A stretch of 45,659 nucleotides of DNA from Nitrospinota bacterium. GTDB lineage: Bacteria; Nitrospinota_A; UBA7883; JACRLM01. Positions within the stretch are counted from its first letter, which is position 1, and each line of letters opens with the position of its first letter. This document shows positions 25,843-32,906 of this stretch, piece by piece. Below the pieces are notes generated by a model. It did not search any database, was not told the origin of the DNA, and saw only the letters and a program-made list of their open reading frames with translations. The stretch covers positions 1 to 45,659 of the forward strand of contig JACRLM010000040.1 of the NCBI GenBank assembly GCA_016235255.1, written 5' to 3'. A program made the translations under genes and the position numbers.

Positions 25843-26296
25843 AGAACACCCTCTTTTGGCGCACACGAAAGACCCAAGACGGGAAAAACCGTTAATGGTT
25901 CACCATTGCGGCTGTTTCCCTAAAGACGACGGCAATCAAAAAGTATCGGGCGGACGGACGCTTGATTGCTCAAGAGCCGCAAAACCGCCTGACTTCAAGA
26001 TAACGCCCCTCCCTGGTCGAGGTTAACTTTTATTTACTCCTCATTAGGAAAAGTGTCAACATAAAACCTATACATGCGGGCATAATGAATCTTCAACGCG
26101 AGTTTATCCGCGGGTTCAAGCCGTATTTTGGAGCCATCTGTCATGGGGTGGAAACGATGATTTTTCACCGTTTTTTTAATTATCATCACCGGCTGGTTAT
26201 ACATTAGAATACGTCCAAGACGCGATGCGCTGTAAAGCTGGCTCATGCGCGGTGGCCGCGGAACTTTTCATCGTTGAACAATTAGGAGAGCTGAAC
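25843..26296. other. Divergent gap before hydrogenase and rubrerythrin
   Basis: This 450-bp gap should hold the promoters of the leftward hydrogenase operon and the rightward rubrerythrin gene. A short palindrome, AATGGT-TC-ACCATT (25894-25907), lies 52-65 bp before the hydrogenase start and could be an operator. A weakly supported reading frame is listed separately. No clear promoter hexamers were found. Confidence 0.35.
26034..26186 (-). CDS. Doubtful small ORF
   Basis: A 50-residue frame (from ATG 26186) rich in Lys and Arg, with the readable core GSKIRLEPADKLALKIHYAR. Its composition looks protein-like, but no ribosome site precedes either possible ATG, and I recognise no family. It lies in the hydrogenase-rubrerythrin gap and may not be a gene. 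Confidence 0.25.
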   Translation of the reverse strand: MIIKKTVKNHRFHPMTDGSKIRLEPADKLALKIHYARMYRFYVDTFPNEE

Positions 26297-26833
26297 ATGA
26301 AAAAATGGAAATGCAAAGTGTGCGGTTATGTCCACACTGGGGCCGAGGCTCCGGACGTGTGCCCGGTATGCTACGCCGAGAAAAGCAAGTTCGAGGAAAC
26401 CGCTGGCGCGGGAACGATGGACCTGGCGGCGTACCTGGAGGCCAACATAAAGGGGGAGACATGGGAAGTCACCCATTACATGGCCATGGCGCTCAAGGCG
26501 CAGACCATAGGCCTGCCGGAAGTGGCGGAGGCCATATACCGCATCGCGGGCGAGGAGGCATATCACGGGGCCAACTTCATCCAGCGCGGCAGCAAGGTGG
26601 CTGGCCTGAAGTCAAAACTTGATTCTTCCAACACCATCGCCGACGACCTTAAAAAGGACATCGAGATGATGCTGGCAGGCGAGCGTGGCGCCCACAAGGG
26701 GAAGAACGAGGCGGCCTCTTTGGCCAAGGCCGAAGGGCTCGACGAGCTTGCCGGATTCTTCAAGATCGCCGCGGAGGACGAGGCCCGTCACGCGAAGATG
26801 CTGGAAGGGCTTCTGAAAAAGTATTTCTCCTGA
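26297..26833 (+). CDS. rbr: Rubrerythrin with N-terminal rubredoxin domain
   Basis: A 178-residue peroxide-scavenging diiron protein of the reversed type. The rubredoxin domain is first (Cys6, Cys9, Cys22, Cys25 in KCKVCGY and DVCPVCY), then the four-helix diiron domain with ExxH-type pairs in KGETWEVTHYMAM, GEEAYHGANF and EDEARHAKML. It reduces H2O2 and protects from oxygen. The ATG at 26297 follows TAGGAGAG. It is divergent from the hydrogenase operon and ends at a terminator. Confidence 0.93.
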   Translation: MKKWKCKVCGYVHTGAEAPDVCPVCYAEKSKFEETAGAGTMDLAAYLEANIKGETWEVTHYMAMALKAQTIGLPEVAEAIYRIAGEEAYHGANFIQRGSKVAGLKSKLDSSNTIADDLKKDIEMMLAGERGAHKGKNEAASLAKAEGLDELAGFFKIAAEDEARHAKMLEGLLKKYFS

Positions 26834-26850
26834 TCCGTTATTAAATACCG

Positions 26851-26884
26851 GCCGCTTCGCTTTTCACGGCGGGGCGGCTTTTTT
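26851..26884 (+). terminator. Rho-independent terminator of rubrerythrin
   Basis: GCCGCTTCGC (26851-26860) pairs with GCGGGGCGGC (26869-26878), using two G-U wobble pairs, and is followed by six T. It lies 18 bp after the rbr stop. Confidence 0.8.
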
Positions 26885-26896
26885 CAGGCTTATATC

Positions 26897-27502
26897 ATGA
26901 ATGACACTATTGACAGTATTTACAAGAAAATCAGGGAGCTTGAGGACCAGATCGAGGCCGCCCTGAACCGCGCCGAGCAGGAATTACATTACACCATCGA
27001 GCGCAAAAAGATACTGTTCGAAAAAGGGGTGGTCGAATTCCACAGGCGCCTGAAAAATCCCTTGATCAAGTTCATCCGGAACGCGGACGTGCTCCATATT
27101 GTCACCGCTCCGGTAATATACAGCCTGATTGTGCCATTCGCCTTTCTGGACCTGATGGCCACCATGTACCAATGGATATGCTTCCCGGTGTACGGGATTA
27201 AAAAAGTGCCAAGGGAAGATTTCATAGTGCTCGACCACCATCACCTGGCCTACCTTAACATCATCGAAAAACTTAATTGCGTGTATTGCGGCTACGCCAA
27301 CGGGGTGGCCGGATATGTGCGGGAGATCGGGGCGCGCACGGAGCGCTACTGGTGCCCCATCAAGCACGCCAAACGGATACACGAGCCCCACGCCTATTAT
27401 CACGACTTTGTTAAGTACGGCGACGCGGAGCAATACCGCCGCAGGCTCAGGAAGATCGAAAAGGAGCTGAACGGCAGGGAAAAGCCGGGGGGAGCGGGTT
27501 AG
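26897..27502 (+). CDS. Conserved membrane protein of unknown function
   Basis: A 201-residue protein that resembles uncharacterised proteins seen in many proteobacteria. An N-terminal helix (about 8-50), probably coiled coil, precedes hydrophobic helices (about 66-97), then a conserved soluble tail: VLDHHHLAYLNIIEKLNC, CVYCGYANG, RYWCPIKHAKR. The Cys and His of these motifs could bind metal. It directly follows the rubrerythrin terminator, and its stop overlaps that of the convergent hepT gene. I know of no proven function. Confidence 0.7.
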   Translation: MNDTIDSIYKKIRELEDQIEAALNRAEQELHYTIERKKILFEKGVVEFHRRLKNPLIKFIRNADVLHIVTAPVIYSLIVPFAFLDLMATMYQWICFPVYGIKKVPREDFIVLDHHHLAYLNIIEKLNCVYCGYANGVAGYVREIGARTERYWCPIKHAKRIHEPHAYYHDFVKYGDAEQYRRRLRKIEKELNGREKPGGAG

Positions 27503-27894
27503 AGGAGCGGTTTTTCTTGATCCCGGCGCAAGTCACCGATCATCTTTTTTACTGTTTCACTCAATGGAACCAATCTGTTGGCGATTATCCAAAACACGGC
27601 CTCCGCGTCTATATCGAAATAATGATGGACTATAATGTCCCTGAATCCTATCGCACCTTTCCAGTCAATTTCCGGGTATCCCGAAAGTAACTTGCCGCCG
27701 CTTATTTTATCGGCATGTTTCAATGCCTCACCAGCGGCGGCGAACAACATGCAAACGCCGTCAAGTTTCTCCTTTCCGGATGGAGAATCGGTAAAATCAC
27801 TGGCGCTGAGGATATTATCTGTGCGGCATCTTATGGTCTCAAGGGCATCATCAATTTGATCGAGGATAGAAAGCGCCAGCTCCGCGTCAAACAT
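27499..27894 (-). CDS. hepT: HepT-like HEPN-domain toxin
   Basis: A 131-residue HEPN protein of the HepT (DUF86) family. The active-site RX4HXY motif is intact: Arg85, His90, Tyr92 in FRDIIVHHYF. In studied systems HepT is an RNase, and Tyr of this motif is AMPylated by the partner MntA. The gene overlaps the preceding mntA by 8 bp, so the pair is coupled. Confidence 0.92.
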   Translation of the reverse strand: MFDAELALSILDQIDDALETIRCRTDNILSASDFTDSPSGKEKLDGVCMLFAAAGEALKHADKISGGKLLSGYPEIDWKGAIGFRDIIVHHYFDIDAEAVFWIIANRLVPLSETVKKMIGDLRRDQEKPLL

Positions 27895-28177
27895 ATACGC
27901 CGTCTTTTTCTATGCGTTTTCTAAGGTGGGGATTCATGCGCTCCCGCACCCGGACTATATCAACTCGCTTTCCAACCAGCTCTTCAATGTCCGTCCTGAT
28001 ATGCGCCAGCGCGAACGCGTCCGGGGTGGCGGTCTTGACGCATATGTCCACATCGCTGTCGTCCGTGGCCTCATTCCTGGCCGAGGAGCCGAACACGCCT
28101 ATCTCGATAATGCCGTATTTGGCGGCGTATTTTTTTTTATAATCACGCAATAAGGCCAGAACGTCATCCCTTCCCAT
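27887..28177 (-). CDS. mntA: MntA-like antitoxin nucleotidyltransferase
   Basis: A 96-residue minimal nucleotidyltransferase. The GSX10DXD motif is complete: Gly30-Ser31 then Asp42 and Asp44 in DDSDVDI. MntA proteins neutralise HepT by AMPylation. The ATG at 28177 has GGGGGAG upstream; the longer frame is not needed by the family. It forms a type VII toxin-antitoxin module with hepT. Confidence 0.92.
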   Translation of the reverse strand: MGRDDVLALLRDYKKKYAAKYGIIEIGVFGSSARNEATDDSDVDICVKTATPDAFALAHIRTDIEELVGKRVDIVRVRERMNPHLRKRIEKDGVYV

Positions 28178-28271
28178 CGGCTCCCCCGCGTAAACTAAAA
28201 TCGTGATCGCGCACGGCGATCCATGATTTCCGATACGATATAAATATAACAGAATTGCGGCGCCGCCGGAT

Positions 28272-28604
28272 TCACTCCTGCGCCGCAACTTCCGGCCCGG
28301 GGCTGACGGACAGGGCTCCCCCTTTTTCCATCCACATGAATCCGCCGTGGGGCTGGCTTATTTTCCCTTCGTGGAACAAGAATTCGAACACCTCGTCCGC
28401 CACGTCCGCCGGGACGGCCACAGTCACAAGGTCTTTCTCGATCTGGGTTCCCTTGCGCCTCTGGCCGCTGACGCCGGCGCCCCTTGCGTGGTGGACGAAT
28501 GCGGCCGTCACCCCTTTTTCCTTGATAAGCGCATCCAGCAGCGGCCTTCCCGCGCCAACCGCCACGGCGCATGTGATGATCCTGCTTTCTTTCGTCCCGC
28601 CCAC
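28272..28604 (-). CDS. PII-like nitrogen-regulatory family protein (second)
   Basis: A 110-residue protein with the ferredoxin-like fold of PII/GlnB relatives. It has a T-loop-like stretch (AFVHHARGAG) and a strand-loop near LVTVAVPADVADEVFEFLF. It starts at GTG 28604, 5 bp after the stop of the other PII-like gene, and follows it on the same strand. It resembles the sibling protein at 28609-28968. PII-like proteins bind nucleotides and steer transporters; the ligand here is unknown. Confidence 0.7.
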   Translation of the reverse strand: MGGTKESRIITCAVAVGAGRPLLDALIKEKGVTAAFVHHARGAGVSGQRRKGTQIEKDLVTVAVPADVADEVFEFLFHEGKISQPHGGFMWMEKGGALSVSPGPEVAAQE

Positions 28605-28608
28605 GGTC

Positions 28609-28968
28609 CTAGCCCCGTTTGTTCCCGGCCACGCGTTCTTCGATTATCTCCGGCGGGATGTATGTGGCGGCCTTTTCCAGCGGGGTCATGTACATAAAGC
28701 CCATCCCCGGCGTGTCCAGCTTGCCGGCTATCAGCATCTTTTCGAATACCCTGTCCGCCTGGTCCCGGGACACGGCTATGGTGATCACTTCCTTTTCCGC
28801 GTCCACCGCCACGCCCAGAAGCCCCAGCCGCTCCCTGATCCCATACCCGCGCGCGTAGAACACCGTGGAACCCTGCGCCCCCCCCTTGAGCGCGGCGTTC
28901 ACCACTTCGTCGGCCATGCCGCGCTGCACCACGCACGTGATCAGCGCCACGTCCGTGAGCACGATCAT
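28609..28968 (-). CDS. PII-like nitrogen-regulatory family protein (first)
   Basis: A 119-residue PII-related protein (VALITCVVQRGMADEVV, then the loop QGSTVFYARGYG and VITIAVSRDQADRVFEKM). It starts at ATG 28968 with GAGGAA upstream, 29 bp after the stop of the DUF1538 transporter gene, and is followed by a second PII-like gene. In nature PII proteins gate transporters such as AmtB; the same logic is likely here. Confidence 0.75.
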   Translation of the reverse strand: MIVLTDVALITCVVQRGMADEVVNAALKGGAQGSTVFYARGYGIRERLGLLGVAVDAEKEVITIAVSRDQADRVFEKMLIAGKLDTPGMGFMYMTPLEKAATYIPPEIIEERVAGNKRG

Positions 28969-28997
28969 CCGTTTTTCCTCTTCCTTTTTTCCGCTGA

Positions 28998-30743
28998 TCA
29001 CCCCTGGTGGCTCCTCTTGATCTTCCATTGTATCCATATCCCCGTGGCCAGCACGAAGATTATCGGCGCCAGCGACGCGATGGTCAATATCCCGAATCCG
29101 TCCGCCGCGTGCGCCGCCTGTGCGAACCCCAGCCCGATGGCCAGGATCAGCGGCACGGTGACCGGGCCGGTGGTCACCGCCGCGCTGTCCCACGCCACGT
29201 TTACGAACTCCTCCGTGGACATGGCCGTCAGGACAAGGGCAAGAATATAGCCGGGTATGAGTATATAGGCCAGTGGTATGTCCATTATTATCTTCAGCAA
29301 TCCCAGCGCGGCGCCCGATCCACCGCCCAGGGAGACCGCGGAGATGAGGAATTTCTTGGTGTATGCGCCGTTTGTCAGGTTCTGCACCGTCTCCCCCATG
29401 GCGGCCAGCGCCGGTTCGGCGAAGGTTGCCCCAAAGCCAAGGCACCCGGCGAAAAGCACGGCAACCGCCACGCCAACGGCATATGGGAACAGCGGCGATT
29501 CGGGCGAAGCTTCCACCCTGGCGAAAGCCGCCGGGGCCAGCCCGCCGGTCTGCGCGCCGATCTTGGAAAGGCCGTATGAAAGCCCGATGTTGAAAAGGAT
29601 CATCCCCGCCGCCGCGATGACCACCCCATATGCGATCACGTCCGGCTTTTTGATCCGCTCACGCAACAACACAACGAGGATGAAAATCAAAAGCAGCACC
29701 AGCGGGATCACCGCCTGGAGGCCGGTGATTATCTCGACGCTCGGCGATGTCTCGCTCCACTTGGGCTCCGCCGCCAATTCTCCCGCTTTGGACGCGGCTT
29801 CACTTAGCATAACGTCCACCGGAGTGCGTGACGCTATATAAATGGCCAGGGACGACACCCCGATGACCGGGTACAGCGAAGCGAGCGTCACGATGCCAAA
29901 ACCTGCAAGGGGCGCGTCCCCCCTCCCGGCCGAAGAGGCGATGCCGATCCCCAGCGCCAGCACGATGGGCACCGTAACCGGGCCGGTGGTTATCGCGCCG
30001 CAATCCCAGGCGAAACCAAGCACCCCGGCAAAGCGTGGGTCCCACACAAGATACCCGGCCAGGGAGAGGGCCAACGTCAACGTCACGTAGATAAGTGGTT
30101 TCAGGCTCCATCCGTAAACGAACCTGGCCGAGCCGAGCACAGCGGAGAAACCGACCCCCGCGCCGATAAGCCACACCATCACCCCCTGCCATCCGTTGAG
30201 AAGGGCGTAAAGGTATGGGGCATTCTCCGCCTTGACGAAGCTTCCGGCGATTTTCAGGGCGCCGATGGCCGGTTCGGCGAAAGTGACGCTTATGCCGAGA
30301 ATGAACGTCACGGCAAGCAGCCCCGGCAGGGGGAACTTGGATGGAAGCGCGTCCCCGATGTTCTCCCCGATTGGCATGAGCGCCGTGCGTATCCCTTCCA
30401 TGAACATCATCAGGCCCGCCATCACCGCGAAGAATCCTGCGGCTATGGTCCACGGGTCAGCCACCCCAGCCCGCAACACCATTATCTGGAACAGCGCCAG
30501 GTACACGGCCAGCGGCGTGACGGTTCTGAACTGATCCTTGAACCTCACGCCGACATATGGCCGGAGGATATGGAAAATGTTTTTAAGCGACGGGCGGAGC
30601 ATCTTGGGCTCGTACGGGATTTCGGCTCCGCGCTCGTCAAACTTGGGTTTCGGGGTAAGGTCGTTGTAGCTTACCCGAAGGTGGCGGACGGAGGCTCTCC
30701 CGACGAAATCGCCGTACCGGATGGATTTTAGCTTATCGGTCAT
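28998..30743 (-). CDS. DUF1538 membrane transporter with internal duplication
   Basis: A 581-residue integral membrane protein consisting of two DUF1538 halves. The repeats are clear: TFAEPAIGALKIAG in the first half against TFAEPALAAMGETV in the second; WDCGAITTGPVTVP against WDSAAVTTGPVTVP; and GFGIVTLASLYP against GFGILTIASLAP. Each half has about six helices, in all about 12. A hydrophilic N-terminus of about 70 residues precedes them. A family member pair in Halomonas has been reported as a Na+(K+)/H+ antiporter. The substrate here is unknown. GGGGATAA precedes the ATG. Confidence 0.85.
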   Translation of the reverse strand: MTDKLKSIRYGDFVGRASVRHLRVSYNDLTPKPKFDERGAEIPYEPKMLRPSLKNIFHILRPYVGVRFKDQFRTVTPLAVYLALFQIMVLRAGVADPWTIAAGFFAVMAGLMMFMEGIRTALMPIGENIGDALPSKFPLPGLLAVTFILGISVTFAEPAIGALKIAGSFVKAENAPYLYALLNGWQGVMVWLIGAGVGFSAVLGSARFVYGWSLKPLIYVTLTLALSLAGYLVWDPRFAGVLGFAWDCGAITTGPVTVPIVLALGIGIASSAGRGDAPLAGFGIVTLASLYPVIGVSSLAIYIASRTPVDVMLSEAASKAGELAAEPKWSETSPSVEIITGLQAVIPLVLLLIFILVVLLRERIKKPDVIAYGVVIAAAGMILFNIGLSYGLSKIGAQTGGLAPAAFARVEASPESPLFPYAVGVAVAVLFAGCLGFGATFAEPALAAMGETVQNLTNGAYTKKFLISAVSLGGGSGAALGLLKIIMDIPLAYILIPGYILALVLTAMSTEEFVNVAWDSAAVTTGPVTVPLILAIGLGFAQAAHAADGFGILTIASLAPIIFVLATGIWIQWKIKRSHQG

Positions 30744-30826
30744 TTATCCCCTGAACAACCAATTTTAAAACGCTTTATTATAGACAAAATCGGAAAGGGA
30801 AGAAGGGGAATATATTGTTTTGGGGT

Positions 30827-30850
30827 AGGGGCAGGTTTCAAACCTGCCCT
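30827..30850. repeat. Palindromic repeat
   Basis: GGGCAGGTTT (30829-30838) and AAACCTGCCC (30840-30849) form a perfect palindrome around one base. This wording is common as a scattered intergenic repeat. No other copy was noticed in the window, and there is no T run. Confidence 0.5.
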
Positions 30851-30852
30851 GC

Positions 30853-31023
30853 ATGGACGTGATGATGTATCATAAGCGTGTCATATGCGCTCGCAAGGAG
30901 AAAAAAGTGAAATCGGGAAAAAAGAAAAAATACAAACTCGCCAAACTTCTTTTCCGAATTACGAAATGTAATATGCATCGCGAAATTGACTTTGGCGGCC
31001 CTTTGGGCAATGAAGAGTGGTGA
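30853..31023 (+). CDS. Small ORF ending like a MazE/AbrB antitoxin
   Basis: A short plus-strand frame running to TGA at 31021. It may start at ATG 30853 (56 residues) or, more likely, at GTG 30907 (38 residues) where AAGGAG lies at the right distance. Its tail reads HREIDFGGPLGNEEW, like the C-terminal end of MazE/AbrB-family antitoxins. The DNA-binding part of such a protein is not visible, so this may be a remnant. No partner toxin is beside it. Confidence 0.4.
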   Translation: MDVMMYHKRVICARKEKKVKSGKKKKYKLAKLLFRITKCNMHREIDFGGPLGNEEW

Positions 31024-31028
31024 AACTG

Positions 31029-32906
31029 TTATTCAAAGTCCATCTGGTAGCTTATCACCCCCTCGGTAAGGTGGCTTTTCATCTTCATTCCGCTTCCGTT
31101 GAAAACGTTCTGCATCGCCCTGTTCTCCTTTAACACCTCGGCGGTGAAACCCTTGATGCCGTTGCGCCGCGCGATGCCGGTGAGGTAACGCAGCATGAAC
31201 TTGCCGATCCCCTTGTTCTGCCAGTCGTCCCGCACGATGAAGGCCGCCTCGGCCCGGTTGGTCTTCGGTTCCAGGTAATAGCGCCCGATGGCGATGATCT
31301 GCTCCCCCCCCGCCTCCGGCACCGCCCCCACTATCGCCACGTCGTGCCGATGGTCTATGTACACGAAGCTTTGCGACTGTTTGTGGGGGATGCGCTTCAT
31401 GTGGGTCATGTAGCGGTAGTAGATCGTCTCCTGCGAAAGGGCGTAAAACATCTCCTTTGTCAGCGGCTCGTCCGTCGGGCGGATGGAGCGGAAGTTTATC
31501 TGGGCGCCGCTGTCCAGAAGAAGTGTGGTGCTAAGGTCGTCGGGCGCCACGAGGACGTTTCCGTTCACGTCCGCCATGTCCGGCCGCACGTACTTAAGCT
31601 CGATGGCCTCTTTCAAAAGCTGCGCCCGGTAGTCCGGATGGGCCACGCATATGAGCGCCATGGCGCGCTCCTGTATGCTTTTGCCGTGCAGGTACGCCAC
31701 GCCATACTCGGTGACAACGTAATGAACCCCGCCCCGGGATGTCACCACCCCCGCCCCGGGCGAAAGCTGGCTTTTTACCCGTGATATGGTCTCGTTTTTC
31801 GCCGTGGAAGGCAGCGCGATGATGGCCTTGCCGCCGTGGGAACGGGCCGCGCCCCGGTTAAAGTCCACCTGCCCGCCGATACCCGAATAAAAATGGGAGC
31901 CTATGGAGTCCGCGCACACCTGCCCCGTCAGGTCCACCTCCAGCGCCATGTTCACCGCCACCATCTTGTGGCTCTGGCCGATCACATACGAATCGTTCAC
32001 ATACTCGGTGGGGTGGAAGGCGAATGCCGGGTTGTTGTCTATATAATCGTACAGCCGCTTCGTGCCGACGCAGAAGCTTGCCACCACCTTGCCTTTGTCC
32101 AGCGACTTTTGCGAACCTGTCACAGCGCCGGACTCGATAAGGTCTATGATCCGCTCCGTGAACATCTCCGTGTGGATGCCAAGGTCCCGCTTTTCCTTTA
32201 AAAACTCCAGCGTGGCCTGGGGGATGCGGCCGATGCCAAGCTCCACGGTGGAGCCGTCGTCTATCAGAGAGGAAATATGCTCGCCGATTTTGCGGGTGAC
32301 CTCCGTGATCTCCACCGGCCTTACCTCCAGCACAGGGCCGTCCACCGGGACGAGTATGTCCAGGTCGTAAACGCTCATTATGCTGTTGCCAAGCGTGCGG
32401 GGCATGCGCGGATTGACCTGCGCTATCACCAGCGCCGCGTTTTCCGCCGCGCTCTTTACTATGTCCACGGAGACCCCCAGGCTCACCATCCCACGCTCGT
32501 CCGGCGGGGAGACGTGGATGAGCGCCGCGTCCAGCTTCAACTGGCCGGTGTTGAACAGCCGGGGGATGTCCGAAAGGAAAATCGGCGTATAGTTGCCAAG
32601 GCCCTCCTGGATTATTTCCCGGACGTTGTCGCCGATGAAAAAGCTGTTGACGGTGAAATAGTCGGCCAGTTCACGCCTCGCGTACGGCGCGTCGCCGAAT
32701 GTGAGGATGCTTACAAGCTCCACGTCCGCCAGTTCCCCGTGCCGGGCGGTGAGTGCCTTCACCAGTTCCACAGGCTCCCCGCATCCGGAGCCGATGAACA
32801 CCCTATGCCCCGGCTTGATCCGCGAGACCGCCTGGGCCGGCGTCTGCACCATGTCGGCGTATTTTTCGCGCCACGCAGTGTCGTAGCTTGTTTTCTTTTC
32901 GCTCAT
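31029..32906 (-). CDS. Acetyl-CoA hydrolase/CoA-transferase fused to GNAT acetyltransferase
   Basis: A 625-residue two-domain protein. Residues 10-435 are an acetyl-CoA hydrolase/4-hydroxybutyrate CoA-transferase-like domain (GHRVFIGSGCGEPV; SIGSHFYSGIGGQVDF; TEYGVAYLHGKSIQERA). The catalytic Glu of the family lies in VTEYGVAYL. Residues 460-625 are a GNAT domain with FIVRDDWQNKGIGKFMLRYL as acetyl-CoA-binding motif. It shares a 4-bp ATGA overlap with the upstream acyl-CoA synthetase. The CoA-transferase probably passes CoA between carboxylic acids; the GNAT target is not known. Such fusions occur in other bacteria. Confidence 0.9.
   Translation of the reverse strand: MSEKKTSYDTAWREKYADMVQTPAQAVSRIKPGHRVFIGSGCGEPVELVKALTARHGELADVELVSILTFGDAPYARRELADYFTVNSFFIGDNVREIIQEGLGNYTPIFLSDIPRLFNTGQLKLDAALIHVSPPDERGMVSLGVSVDIVKSAAENAALVIAQVNPRMPRTLGNSIMSVYDLDILVPVDGPVLEVRPVEITEVTRKIGEHISSLIDDGSTVELGIGRIPQATLEFLKEKRDLGIHTEMFTERIIDLIESGAVTGSQKSLDKGKVVASFCVGTKRLYDYIDNNPAFAFHPTEYVNDSYVIGQSHKMVAVNMALEVDLTGQVCADSIGSHFYSGIGGQVDFNRGAARSHGGKAIIALPSTAKNETISRVKSQLSPGAGVVTSRGGVHYVVTEYGVAYLHGKSIQERAMALICVAHPDYRAQLLKEAIELKYVRPDMADVNGNVLVAPDDLSTTLLLDSGAQINFRSIRPTDEPLTKEMFYALSQETIYYRYMTHMKRIPHKQSQSFVYIDHRHDVAIVGAVPEAGGEQIIAIGRYYLEPKTNRAEAAFIVRDDWQNKGIGKFMLRYLTGIARRNGIKGFTAEVLKENRAMQNVFNGSGMKMKSHLTEGVISYQMDFE

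Noticed and set aside
25894..25907. Operator of the hydrogenase operon
   Set aside because: A 6-bp-arm palindrome this short is expected by chance; mentioned only within the gap description.
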